A stretch of 6,672 nucleotides of DNA, taken from assembly GCA_021772875.1 (NCBI GenBank), contig JAJFLD010000028.1, positions 1 through 6,672 of the forward strand, in the 5' to 3' direction. The position numbers and the translations under genes were made by a program. A model generated the notes under the pieces. The model was not told where the DNA came from, searched no databases, and saw only the letters and a program-made list of their open reading frames with translations. The stretch is from Ghiorsea sp. (GTDB lineage: Bacteria > Pseudomonadota > Zetaproteobacteria > Mariprofundales > Mariprofundaceae). Below, one piece after another: positions 1 to 5,973 of this stretch (its first letter is position 1; each line of letters begins with the position of its first letter).

Positions 1-106
1 TGGTTGCTATTAGGGGCTGGTTTATCCCTTCAGCTCAAAGGCAGTATCATGATGTCATGTTTGGCAAAAGTGAAAAGACAAACTTGGAAAGGAATACAAT
101 AGGCTC
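1..106 (+). other. Possible 3' end of an upstream plus-strand gene (frame ambiguous)
   Basis: Two plus-strand frames stay open from the window edge up to hemH. One ends at TAG 100-102 and reads as a hydrophobic stretch followed by a basic tail (begins WLLLGAGLSLQLKG). The other ends at TGA 108-110, overlapping the hemH ATG as ATGA, and reads as a hydrophilic tail (begins VAIRGWFIPSAQRQ). An ATGA overlap is typical of translationally coupled operon genes, but this frame uses the rare codon AGG three times in 35 codons. Thirty-odd open codons are not strong evidence for either frame, and I recognise neither. If one is real, hemH is not the first gene of its transcript. Confidence 0.3.
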
Positions 107-1129
107 ATGACTTTTACAGCAAAACAAGGCGAGAAACATACAAAACAAACAGGCATTGGCGTGCTTTTGGTAAATCTAGGCACACCTGATGCGCCCACGC
201 CATCGGCACTTCGCAGTTATTTAAAGCAATTTTTGGGCGATTCGCGGGTAGTTGAAGCCAATCGTTTGGTGTGGTGGTTTGCCTTGAATGTGGTCATCCT
301 CAATATTCGCCCGAAAAAGTCAGCCCATGCTTACCAATCGGTTTGGACAGATGAAGGTTCGCCGTTGATGATGCATTCAACGAAGTTAACCGATAAATTA
401 AACACAAAATTGCAACAAAACCATGGTGATACTGTGCACTTAGAGCTGGCGATGACCTATGGTAATCCAGCCATTGATGATGCGCTTGCTCGTTTGCGTG
501 AGAAAGGGTGTAAAAAAATCATGGTATTGCCGATGTATCCGCAGTATTCAGGCAGCACCACAGCTGCGGTGACGGATGCTGTGTTTGATGTGCTCAAAAC
601 ATGGCGCCGTGTGCCTGATTTACGCGTGGTGACAACTTATTATGATGACCCACGTTATATTCAAGCCTTGGCAAACTCGGTGCGCCAACATTGGCAAACA
701 CATGGTAAGGCTGAAAAATTGATGATGTCGTTTCACGGCATTCCTAAACGTTATTTTACCCAAGGCGATCCTTATTCATGCCATTGCCGCATCACTGCAC
801 GTTTATTGGCAGAAGCCTTAGATTTAAAAAAAGATCAATGGCTGCTTACCTTCCAATCTATTTTTGGCCGCGAAGAATGGCTCAAGCCATACACCGCAGC
901 GCAATTGAAGGATTGGGGAAAAGAAGGCATCAAAGATGTGGATGTAATCTGCCCTGGTTTTGCTGTGGATTGCTTGGAAACCTTGGAAGAAATTAAGGTT
1001 GAAAACCGTGGTTATTTCATCGAAGCAGGCGGCAAAGATTTGCGTTATATTCCTGCACTTAATGATAGCGATGAGCATGTTGATGTGCTCACCAAATTAA
1101 TCGAGCAGGAATGTACAGGCTGGTTATAA
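107..1129 (+). CDS. hemH: Ferrochelatase (protoheme ferro-lyase)
   Basis: This enzyme inserts Fe2+ into protoporphyrin IX, the last step of protoporphyrin-dependent heme synthesis, at the cytoplasmic face of the inner membrane. The 340-residue length is normal for a bacterial ferrochelatase. Visible family signatures are GVLLVNLGTPDAP (18-30), PMYPQYSGSTTAAV (142-155), SFHG with the metal-handling catalytic His210, FGREEWLKPYT (253-263), and CPGFAVDCLETLEEI (282-296), whose Glu291 matches the conserved active-site glutamate. YIPALND (314-320) is the usual end of the catalytic core, and there is no C-terminal membrane extension. The ATG at 107 is the only reasonable start, because the frame closes upstream and the core begins about 17 residues in. 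The best Shine-Dalgarno, AAGGA (89-93), lies 13 bases away, which is long and would suit coupling to an upstream gene. One oddity is FQSIFG at 249-254, where E. coli has FQSRFG. The assignment is firm. Confidence 0.97.
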   Translation: MTFTAKQGEKHTKQTGIGVLLVNLGTPDAPTPSALRSYLKQFLGDSRVVEANRLVWWFALNVVILNIRPKKSAHAYQSVWTDEGSPLMMHSTKLTDKLNTKLQQNHGDTVHLELAMTYGNPAIDDALARLREKGCKKIMVLPMYPQYSGSTTAAVTDAVFDVLKTWRRVPDLRVVTTYYDDPRYIQALANSVRQHWQTHGKAEKLMMSFHGIPKRYFTQGDPYSCHCRITARLLAEALDLKKDQWLLTFQSIFGREEWLKPYTAAQLKDWGKEGIKDVDVICPGFAVDCLETLEEIKVENRGYFIEAGGKDLRYIPALNDSDEHVDVLTKLIEQECTGWL

Positions 1130-1136
1130 AGCCTGT
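1115..1136 (+). terminator. Hairpin across the hemH stop codon, weak terminator candidate
   Basis: ACAGGCT (1115-1121) and AGCCTGT (1130-1136) form a perfect 7-bp stem with an 8-base loop that contains the hemH TAA. The next gene points the opposite way, so transcription should end near here. The bases after the stem (GAAAATTT) hold only three Ts, so the hairpin lacks a proper U-tract. It may be a weak intrinsic terminator or a 3' RNA-stabilising stem. Confidence 0.35.
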
Positions 1137-1250
1137 GAAAATTTAAGCTGTGAGTAAGGGCGAGAAGCTTCCTAACATCACGAAATAATGTTCCTCTTAA
1201 GCTGATTGTTACATTGTATTTCTTGCAAACTCTTGTTTTTGGTATTTAAG

Positions 1251-1652
1251 TTAACCAGTGCGTCGACTTTTTGCATACAGATGGAAAGAATAGTTGGGTA
1301 ATTCCTTTTCAAGGGCTCGACCTAACGCGGTTACTTTATCACGACCAACATCTGATAGAATAGGGTATTCATTTTTACCAATAGATGGCGACTCAATAAA
1401 GTTACTTGGGTCATCAAATAGCTGTTTAATGGTTGTTTGTATACTCTTTAATGTTTTATCATTTTTAACAGGGATAGATGAAAACTCTTCAACGTTGCCC
1501 CAGTAATCGCTTGGGTACAACAATTCATTTATTGCCTGCGCAGCTAACCAACGATCCTCAATGGAGTTGCGTAGCCAGTACCTCCGAATAAATTTAAACC
1601 AGATGGTAGTTAATAGAGCTGCTATTCCCAATATGAAGAATATTGTTTTCAT
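1251..1652 (-). CDS. Hypothetical small protein with one N-terminal membrane segment
   Basis: I do not recognise the family of this 133-residue protein. It begins with a hydrophobic segment (residues 3-19, FILGIAALLTTIW core), followed at once by a basic patch (K20, R23, R24, R28). By the positive-inside rule this suggests an uncleaved anchor with the remaining ~105 residues in the cytoplasm. The soluble part is mixed polar, with DRWLAAQAINELLYP (33-47) and a helical-looking C-terminus (LSDVGRDKVTALGRALEKEL, 99-118). No cysteine, metal-binding motif or nucleotide-binding loop is visible. Real-gene composition and a sensible membrane start favour a genuine CDS. Against it, no clear Shine-Dalgarno precedes the ATG at 1652. 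It lies 97 bases downstream of the helicase gene on the same strand and may be the last gene of that run. A 70-codon opposite-strand frame overlaps it and looks like a shadow. Confidence 0.65.
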   Translation of the reverse strand: MKTIFFILGIAALLTTIWFKFIRRYWLRNSIEDRWLAAQAINELLYPSDYWGNVEEFSSIPVKNDKTLKSIQTTIKQLFDDPSNFIESPSIGKNEYPILSDVGRDKVTALGRALEKELPNYSFHLYAKSRRTG

Positions 1653-1749
1653 AATAATCTAAAAAGCTAAAACGAGCTGAGGCCAAAGCGTTTAGTCTTT
1701 AACCAATTGTAGGTGTCAGCCTGGTATTTAATCGCAGATGAAGAATTTG

Positions 1750-3138
1750 TTATTTTCCGATTTGGCGGACTCTAAAATTTCGTCCTTTTATTTTGCCTAC
1801 TTCAATGCTTTTGATGGCTTGGCGCAACACTTCTCGGCTGACGGCAACATATGCCCAGTTGTCGAAGATTTGGATTTTGCCCACTTGTTTGCCTTGGATG
1901 CCATGCTCGCCAGTGAGTGCGCCGAGAATATCGCCTGCGCGGACTTTTTGTTTTTTGCCGCCACCAATTTGTAGGGTTGCCATGGCAGCTTTGCGTACGG
2001 AATTGTTTAAAGCCGTGGAAGGCGGTAAGGCTTCAGCTTGAAAGCTTTGGCCAAAATAATCTTCGAGTTGGCTCATTTTATAACCATCTTTGATACTGAA
2101 TAAGTTGAATGCCAAACCTTTGTTGCCAGCACGGCCTGTGCGGCCAATGCGGTGGACATGAGACTCTGCATCTTGGGCAAGATGATAATTGATGACCACG
2201 TCCAAATTGGCGATATCCAATCCGCGCGCTGCCACATCTGTAGCGACAAGCAGGGAAATACTTTTGTTGGTAAATTGTACCAGCGTTTGATCGCGATCGC
2301 GTTGTTCAAGATCGCCCGTTAAATCCAAAGCGCTAAAACCAGCATCAAGCAATTGATCGGTGACATGTTGCGCATCACGCTTGGTATTGCAGAAGATGAC
2401 AGCAGATTCAGGGTTGTGCTCTAAAAGCAACAAACGCAGGGCGGTAAAGCGTTGCTCATCTGTGTCCACTTCATAAAAGTGTTGGGTGATGTTGGTATGT
2501 TCAGGTGTAGATTCCACTTCAATTGTCACAGGGTTGTTCATGTTTCGCTTGGCGATAGTTTTAATATGTTCGGGGAAGGTGGCACTTAATAAAAGGGTTT
2601 GCTTCTTTGGAGGCATTTGTTTGAAAATGGCATCAAGGGCAGCTTGGAAACCCATTTCAAGCATGCGATCAGCTTCATCCAATACCAAGATGTTAAGCTG
2701 GTTTAGTTTAAGTGTTTCGCGATTCAAATGATCTTCAATGCGACCGGGTGTGCCCACAACGATATGTGCGCCAGATTGGAGTGAATCGGCTTGGGGTTTG
2801 AATGGCACACCACCACATAGGGTTAATACTTTGATGTTGCCAATGCCACGGGCGAGTTTGCGAATCTCTGTTGCTACTTGATCGGCAAGCTCACGTGTGG
2901 GGCAGAGCACCAACGATTGGATGTCCAAACGCTGTACATCCAAATTTTGCAGCAAGCCAAGGCCAAAAGCCGCTGTTTTGCCTGAGCCTGTTTTGGCTTG
3001 GGCAACCACATCTTTACCTTCTAAAATATGCGGTAAACTTTGGGCTTGGATAGGGGTCATGCTGGCGTAGCCAAGGGAATCTAAATTATTCAGCAGGTCA
3101 GGTCTAAGATTTAGGTTTGAAAATAATGACTGGCTCAC
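1750..3138 (-). CDS. dbpA: DEAD-box ATP-dependent RNA helicase, DbpA type
   Basis: DbpA remodels the peptidyl-transferase-centre region of 23S rRNA during 50S ribosome assembly, using ATP. All helicase motifs are visible in this 462-residue protein: Q motif around MTPIQ (27-31), motif I AKTGSGKT (48-55), Ia PTRELADQ (80-87), Ib TPGR (130-133), II DEAD (154-157), III SAT (185-187), IV VIFCNTK (247-253), V ATDVAARGLDI (299-309) and VI HRIGRTGRAG (329-338). After a linker, residues ~388-462 match the DbpA C-terminal RNA-binding domain (KVRAGDILGAL, then VGKIQIFDNWAYVAV and GRNFRVRQIGK), which in E. coli DbpA recognises hairpin 92 of 23S rRNA. That domain separates it from RhlB, RhlE, SrmB and CsdA. 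The start is a GTG at 3138, supported by the ribosome-binding site at 3146-3149 and by the usual short lead into the Q motif. The gene follows yehS after 47 bases, probably co-transcribed. No key residue is missing. Confidence 0.95.
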   Translation of the reverse strand: MSQSLFSNLNLRPDLLNNLDSLGYASMTPIQAQSLPHILEGKDVVAQAKTGSGKTAAFGLGLLQNLDVQRLDIQSLVLCPTRELADQVATEIRKLARGIGNIKVLTLCGGVPFKPQADSLQSGAHIVVGTPGRIEDHLNRETLKLNQLNILVLDEADRMLEMGFQAALDAIFKQMPPKKQTLLLSATFPEHIKTIAKRNMNNPVTIEVESTPEHTNITQHFYEVDTDEQRFTALRLLLLEHNPESAVIFCNTKRDAQHVTDQLLDAGFSALDLTGDLEQRDRDQTLVQFTNKSISLLVATDVAARGLDIANLDVVINYHLAQDAESHVHRIGRTGRAGNKGLAFNLFSIKDGYKMSQLEDYFGQSFQAEALPPSTALNNSVRKAAMATLQIGGGKKQKVRAGDILGALTGEHGIQGKQVGKIQIFDNWAYVAVSREVLRQAIKSIEVGKIKGRNFRVRQIGK

Positions 3139-3145
3139 TGTGTTA

Positions 3146-3149
3146 TCCT
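3146..3149 (-). promoter_or_regulatory. Ribosome-binding site supporting the GTG start of dbpA
   Basis: Read on the minus strand, AGGA lies 7 bases before the GTG at 3138-3136, an ideal spacing. This supports GTG rather than an internal ATG as the helicase start. Confidence 0.6.
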
Positions 3150-3185
3150 ATGTGAAAATATTTTGTGTCTGTGCTTGGGAAAGGG

Positions 3186-3737
3186 TTATTTTTCTTTCCA
3201 TTGAAACTTTTGCTTTGGTGCGGTTAATGTTTTGTTGTTGCTTATCTTTTTTTCGGGTTGAGGCGATGAAGCTTGGTCTTTAGGGCGATATTTAACTTGT
3301 AAACCATGTAGGAAATTGCGTAATACTTGGTCTTTACATTGTCGAGATTGCCTATGCTCAGGGGCGCGAAAAAATGCGCTTAATTCGTGTTTGCTGATTT
3401 TTAAGTTCACAAGGGCGAGCACACTTAGAATATCTTCATCTTTAAAGTTGAGCGCAATGCGTAATTTTTTAAAGATGAGATTGTTGGTTAAATAATCTTC
3501 GGCTTGGGGTTGCGGCCCATCTCTTTTACCACGTTTATCAATGATGAAACCATTCAAAAATATTGCCAAAATTTTATCACTGCATTCTTGAAACGCTGGA
3601 GCATCTTCCTTTTTTAGCCAATCGCTGATTTCTTCACGGCTTACTTTTTTATCTGCCAAAGCAAAAACCGACATCATTTTATTATCACTTAAATCAAAGG
3701 TGTAACGTATTCGGCGTAATATGTCGTTGTTAACCAT
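3186..3737 (-). CDS. yehS: DUF1456 family protein, YehS-like
   Basis: The protein closely resembles E. coli YehS, whose biochemical function is not established to my knowledge. From the ATG at 3737 it is 183 residues and opens MVNNDILRRIRY, matching YehS MLSNDILRSVRY. It is an internal duplication typical of DUF1456. Repeat 1 (~3-66) carries NDILRRIRY...LKKEDAPAFQECSD...FLNGF, and repeat 2 (~85-147) carries NNLIFKKLRIAL...FRAPEH...QCKDQVLRNFLHGL. Each repeat looks all-helical. Residues ~148-183 form a Lys/Gln/Pro-rich basic tail beyond the conserved core, and E. coli YehS is shorter (about 156). The frame also extends upstream to a TTG at 3755 (6 more residues), but family alignment favours the ATG. 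Neither start has a clear Shine-Dalgarno. It lies 41 bases downstream of carA and 47 upstream of dbpA, all on the same strand, and so is probably co-transcribed. No catalytic motif is seen, so I infer no function. Confidence 0.9.
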   Translation of the reverse strand: MVNNDILRRIRYTFDLSDNKMMSVFALADKKVSREEISDWLKKEDAPAFQECSDKILAIFLNGFIIDKRGKRDGPQPQAEDYLTNNLIFKKLRIALNFKDEDILSVLALVNLKISKHELSAFFRAPEHRQSRQCKDQVLRNFLHGLQVKYRPKDQASSPQPEKKISNNKTLTAPKQKFQWKEK

Positions 3738-3778
3738 GTTAGGTTTGCGTAACAATAAGCAGCAGTTGCATGCTCATC

Positions 3779-4912
3779 TTATTTCATGAGTTGAGCAAAA
3801 CGATCAAATAAATAATCTGCATCTTGTGGGCCAGGGCTTGCTTCAGGATGATATTGCACTGAGAAAATGGGTTTGTTTTTAACTTTCAAACCTTCAACGG
3901 TGTTATCAAAGAGTGAACGATGTGTCACTTCAACTGAAGCAGGTACATCATCATCAGCAACAGCAAAACCATGATTTTGGCTGGTGATTTCAATTTTCCC
4001 TGTGGTTAAATCTTTCACAGGATGATTGCCGCCACGATGACCAAATTTAAGTTTGAATGTTTTAAGGCCAAGCGCTTGGGATAACAATTGATGCCCCATG
4101 CAAATGCCAAAGATTGGTGTGTCAGATTGGATAAGGTCGCGAATGGATTCAACAGCATAAGCTACTGCCGATGGATCACCTGGGCCATTGGATAAAAAGA
4201 TGCCATCAGGTTTCATGGCTAGGATAGCTTGTGCTGAGGTGTCTGCTGGCACAATCGATACTTTAATGCCGCGGTCGGAGAGTTTGCGGTAGATGTTTTT
4301 CTTACAGCCAAAATCAAAAGCAACAACGTGTTTTTTCATGGTTGGTGTTGCAAAAGCCTTTTCATCAAGCTGATATGTGCCTTGCTGCCATGTGGTTGTG
4401 CCTTTTTGGCTAACTTGCCCAACCAAATCTTTATTTTCCAAACCCTGCCAAGCATTTGCCAGCGCAACAGCATCAGCTTCGGACATATCATCAGAGGCAA
4501 TGACACCATTTTGCGCACCATTATCGCGCAGGTGGCGAACAAGGGCGCGGGTATCAATATCGGCTAGACCAACAATGTTATTGTTTTTTAGCCATGTTTC
4601 TAAACTTTGTTCAGCGCGGTAGTTGGAGGTTTTACGGGCTGGGGCGCGAACAATCAAACCACGCACGGAAATATGATCTGATTCCATGTCCACAGCATTG
4701 ATACCAACGTTGCCGATGTGCGGGTAGGTGAAAGTGATGATTTGTTCGGTGTAAGAGGGGTCGGTAAGGATTTCCTGATAACCTGTCATTGCGGTGTTGA
4801 AACAAACTTCACCAACGGTGTGGCCTGTTGTGCCGAGCGCTTGACCATGAAAAATACGACCATCTGCCAAAGCCAAAAATGCTGGTGTAGGGATGGTGTG
4901 TGATTCACTCAT
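3779..4912 (-). CDS. carA: Carbamoyl-phosphate synthase small (glutaminase) subunit
   Basis: CarA hydrolyses glutamine and channels ammonia to CarB, which makes carbamoyl phosphate for arginine and pyrimidine synthesis in the cytoplasm. The 377 residues match the normal length. The N-terminal CPSase domain has ALADGRIFHGQALG (15-28), GEVCFNTAMTGYQEILTDPSY (34-54) and the PHIGNVG loop (64-70). The C-terminal class I glutamine amidotransferase domain has SNGPGDP (241-247), the nucleophile Cys271 in GICMGHQ (269-275), GHRGGNHPV (291-299), SQNHGF (311-316), and the His355/Glu357 pair in YHPEA. The Cys-His-Glu triad is intact. The ATG at 4912 has GAGG (minus strand, 4922-4919) six bases upstream. 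The usual partner carB is not next: a yehS gene follows after 41 bases. A perfect TATAAT lies about 135 bases upstream of the start, implying a leader of about 127 bases. Confidence 0.98.
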   Translation of the reverse strand: MSESHTIPTPAFLALADGRIFHGQALGTTGHTVGEVCFNTAMTGYQEILTDPSYTEQIITFTYPHIGNVGINAVDMESDHISVRGLIVRAPARKTSNYRAEQSLETWLKNNNIVGLADIDTRALVRHLRDNGAQNGVIASDDMSEADAVALANAWQGLENKDLVGQVSQKGTTTWQQGTYQLDEKAFATPTMKKHVVAFDFGCKKNIYRKLSDRGIKVSIVPADTSAQAILAMKPDGIFLSNGPGDPSAVAYAVESIRDLIQSDTPIFGICMGHQLLSQALGLKTFKLKFGHRGGNHPVKDLTTGKIEITSQNHGFAVADDDVPASVEVTHRSLFDNTVEGLKVKNKPIFSVQYHPEASPGPQDADYLFDRFAQLMK

Positions 4913-4935
4913 GTGTAGCCTCGTGGGTCGTCATT

Positions 4936-4951
4936 TTGCCAAACGGGGCAA
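4936..4951 (-). other. Small inverted repeat in the carA leader
   Basis: TTGCC (4936-4940) and GGCAA (4947-4951) form a 5-bp stem with a 6-base loop. It lies 24 bases upstream of the carA start, inside the predicted leader. A tandem 7-bp repeat, CTGTCGA twice (4966-4979), sits just upstream in carA's direction. There is no U-tract, so it is not a standard attenuator terminator. A regulatory role is only a possibility. Confidence 0.25.
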
Positions 4952-5045
4952 GACTATGGTTTTGGCTGTCGACTGTCGATTGTTGTTTTTGAAGCGCTGA
5001 TTTTTCATGCTGCGACACCCCGCCTGAAAAGCTCTCTCTGCCTAA

Positions 5046-5074
5046 ATTATAGCCACCATGAGCCTTCATCGTAA
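5046..5074 (-). promoter_or_regulatory. Candidate sigma-70-type promoter for carA
   Basis: On the minus strand, a perfect TATAAT -10 box (5051-5046) has a weak -35, TTACGA (5074-5069), 17 bases upstream. Transcription would begin near 5039, giving carA a leader of about 127 bases. The promoter diverges from the porin promoter candidate, and about 55 bases separate the two elements. Confidence 0.5.
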
Positions 5075-5089
5075 GCATAAATTGTGATA

Positions 5090-5108
5090 TGGAACACTAA
5101 AAGTACCA
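5090..5108. promoter_or_regulatory. Imperfect 19-bp dyad in the divergent control region
   Basis: TGGAAC (5090-5095), 7 spacer bases, then GTACCA (5103-5108) gives five of six matched half-site positions. Its centre is about 55 bases before the inferred porin transcription start and 48 bases upstream of the carA -35. It has the size of a dimeric regulator site. It does not fit the usual NtrC form (GCAC, spacer, GTGC), so I do not name a regulator. Confidence 0.25.
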
Positions 5109-5127
5109 TTTTAAGCCATTTTTCCAA

Positions 5128-5143
5128 TGGCATCAGCATTGCT
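5128..5143 (+). promoter_or_regulatory. Sigma-54 (-24/-12) promoter before the porin gene
   Basis: TGGCATC-AGCA-TTGCT matches the sigma-54 consensus TGGCAYR-N4-TTGCW at every specified base except the seventh. The invariant GG (5129-5130) and GC (5141-5142) have the required 10-base spacing. Transcription would begin near 5154, leaving about 62 bases of leader before the ATG at 5216. Sigma-54 promoters classically drive glnK-amtB and other nitrogen-limitation genes with NtrC, and glnK-amtB lies in the same direction just downstream. No clear NtrC site is visible upstream. Confidence 0.6.
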
Positions 5144-5164
5144 CTACTCTGGTTGAACAAATAA

Positions 5165-5183
5165 ATTAAACTTAGTGTTTAAT
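5165..5183 (+). other. Leader hairpin upstream of the porin start
   Basis: ATTAAAC (5165-5171) and GTTTAAT (5177-5183) are perfectly complementary across a 5-base loop. The stem falls inside the leader predicted from the sigma-54 start, about 20 bases before the ribosome-binding site. It is AT-rich and weak. It could protect the 5' end of the mRNA or be a protein-binding dyad. Confidence 0.3.
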
Positions 5184-5202
5184 GACTTGATATTAAGATT
5201 AT

Positions 5203-5206
5203 GGAG
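5203..5206 (+). promoter_or_regulatory. Ribosome-binding site deciding the porin start
   Basis: GGAG lies 9 bases before the ATG at 5216. It falls inside the longer open frame that starts at 5201, which argues that the ATGs at 5201 and 5207 are not used. Confidence 0.65.
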
Positions 5207-5215
5207 ATGATTGAC

Positions 5216-5914
5216 ATGAAATCAAAATTAACAAACTATGCAATAGCTTTAACACTAGGCACTGGCTTGATGACTGTAAGTGCGCCAGCACAAGCTGGAG
5301 AAATGGAAGTGAGCGCTGATGTTGGTGTTTATAGTTCGTATGTATGGCGTGGAACAAAATACAGTGGCGATGCACCATCTGTGCAAGGTGATTTCGGAAT
5401 GGAATTTACTGAAGGCCTATCTGGTAATGTTTGGTATGCAACAAACCTTGTGGGTAATGTTACTGAATTTGATTATACCCTTGATTATTCAGGAGAAGCT
5501 GGCGGCATTGGTTATTCAGTTGGTGTGATTGCATACCGTTTCTTAAATCAAAAATCTGCAAATACACTTGAAGTTTATGCTGGTGTTTCAGCAGGCCCCG
5601 CTTCATTAACTGTTTATTATGATACAGATTTATTCAAAAAAGATATGTATATCGAAGCAGGTGTTGATGGCGAGTTAGGAAGCTTTGCAGGATCTGCTAC
5701 TGTCGGTTATGTCATGCCAGATGTTGGTAAAAGTGAAGTATCAAACGTGACCCTTGGTGTTTCTAAAGACTTCGAACTAAATAGTGGCATTATTGCAAGC
5801 CCATCGTTTACTTATGTTGCAGGACTTGGCCCTAACAAAGGTGTTAAGGCTGCGAATGGGGATACTTCATCTAAAGGTGATCAAATTGTTGCAGGTATCA
5901 ACTTTGCATACTAG
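5216..5914 (+). CDS. TorF-family putative outer-membrane porin
   Basis: This is a secreted beta-barrel-type protein of the family annotated as TorF putative porin (Gcw_chp, TIGR02001). Its exact substrate is unknown. From the ATG at 5216 it has 232 residues. Residues 1-27 form a clear Sec signal peptide: basic MKSK, a hydrophobic core ALTLGTGLMTVS, and cleavage after APAQA. In-frame ATGs at 5201 and 5207 would place acidic residues before the basic n-region and lack a ribosome-binding site. The mature protein opens EMEVSADVGVYSSYVWRGTK, the family's typical first strand with its (Y/F)xWRG-like motif, followed by alternating polar and aromatic stretches rich in Gly, Tyr and Val. It ends INFAY, an aromatic C-terminus as expected for BAM-inserted barrels. 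There are no cysteines. A sigma-54-type promoter precedes it and glnK-amtB follows on the same strand, suggesting expression with ammonium uptake. I recall this family beside glnK-amtB in other proteobacteria, but that is memory, not a search. Confidence 0.88.
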   Translation: MKSKLTNYAIALTLGTGLMTVSAPAQAGEMEVSADVGVYSSYVWRGTKYSGDAPSVQGDFGMEFTEGLSGNVWYATNLVGNVTEFDYTLDYSGEAGGIGYSVGVIAYRFLNQKSANTLEVYAGVSAGPASLTVYYDTDLFKKDMYIEAGVDGELGSFAGSATVGYVMPDVGKSEVSNVTLGVSKDFELNSGIIASPSFTYVAGLGPNKGVKAANGDTSSKGDQIVAGINFAY

Positions 5915-5940
5915 GCATTGCCTTTAGTTATACTATTAAA

Positions 5941-5973
5941 TGTTAAGGGGTTGAGTTTTTCATCCCCTTAACA
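5941..5973 (+). terminator. Strong hairpin between porin gene and glnK
   Basis: TGTTAAGGGG (5941-5950) and CCCCTTAACA (5964-5973) form a perfect 10-bp stem with a 13-base loop, 26 bases after the porin stop. No run of Ts follows (next bases ATAAATAG), so it is not a textbook intrinsic terminator. It could be a partial terminator or a processing/stability stem setting different levels of porin and glnK-amtB RNA. Confidence 0.5.

Noticed and set aside
778..1078. Overlapping frames on both strands within hemH (778-996 + and 824-1078 -)
   Set aside because: They lie inside a fully canonical ferrochelatase frame, resemble no family and have no ribosome-binding site. They are shadows.
1143..1204. 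8-bp direct repeat TTAAGCTG (1143-1150 and 1197-1204) and small inverted repeat AACAT/ATGTT (1174-1192) after hemH
   Set aside because: They are too short and isolated to support an insertion-site duplication or an array. No mobile-element gene or terminal inverted repeat lies between them.
1738..2309. Frames 1738-1974 (+), 1793-2041 (+) and 2073-2309 (-) within dbpA
   Set aside because: The helicase frame carries every expected motif through this stretch. These are out-of-frame readings of it.
4328..4903. Several 60-80 codon frames inside carA
   Set aside because: carA is intact and conserved throughout. None of these frames has a recognisable motif or a proper start context.
4980..5127. 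NtrC enhancer sites upstream of the porin sigma-54 element
   Set aside because: No GCAC-spacer-GTGC dyad is visible. The only dyad (5090-5108) has different half-sites.
5201..5215. Longer porin start at ATG 5201
   Set aside because: It would use GGAG as codons rather than as a ribosome-binding site and put Glu and Asp ahead of the signal peptide's basic n-region. The ATG at 5216 fits better.
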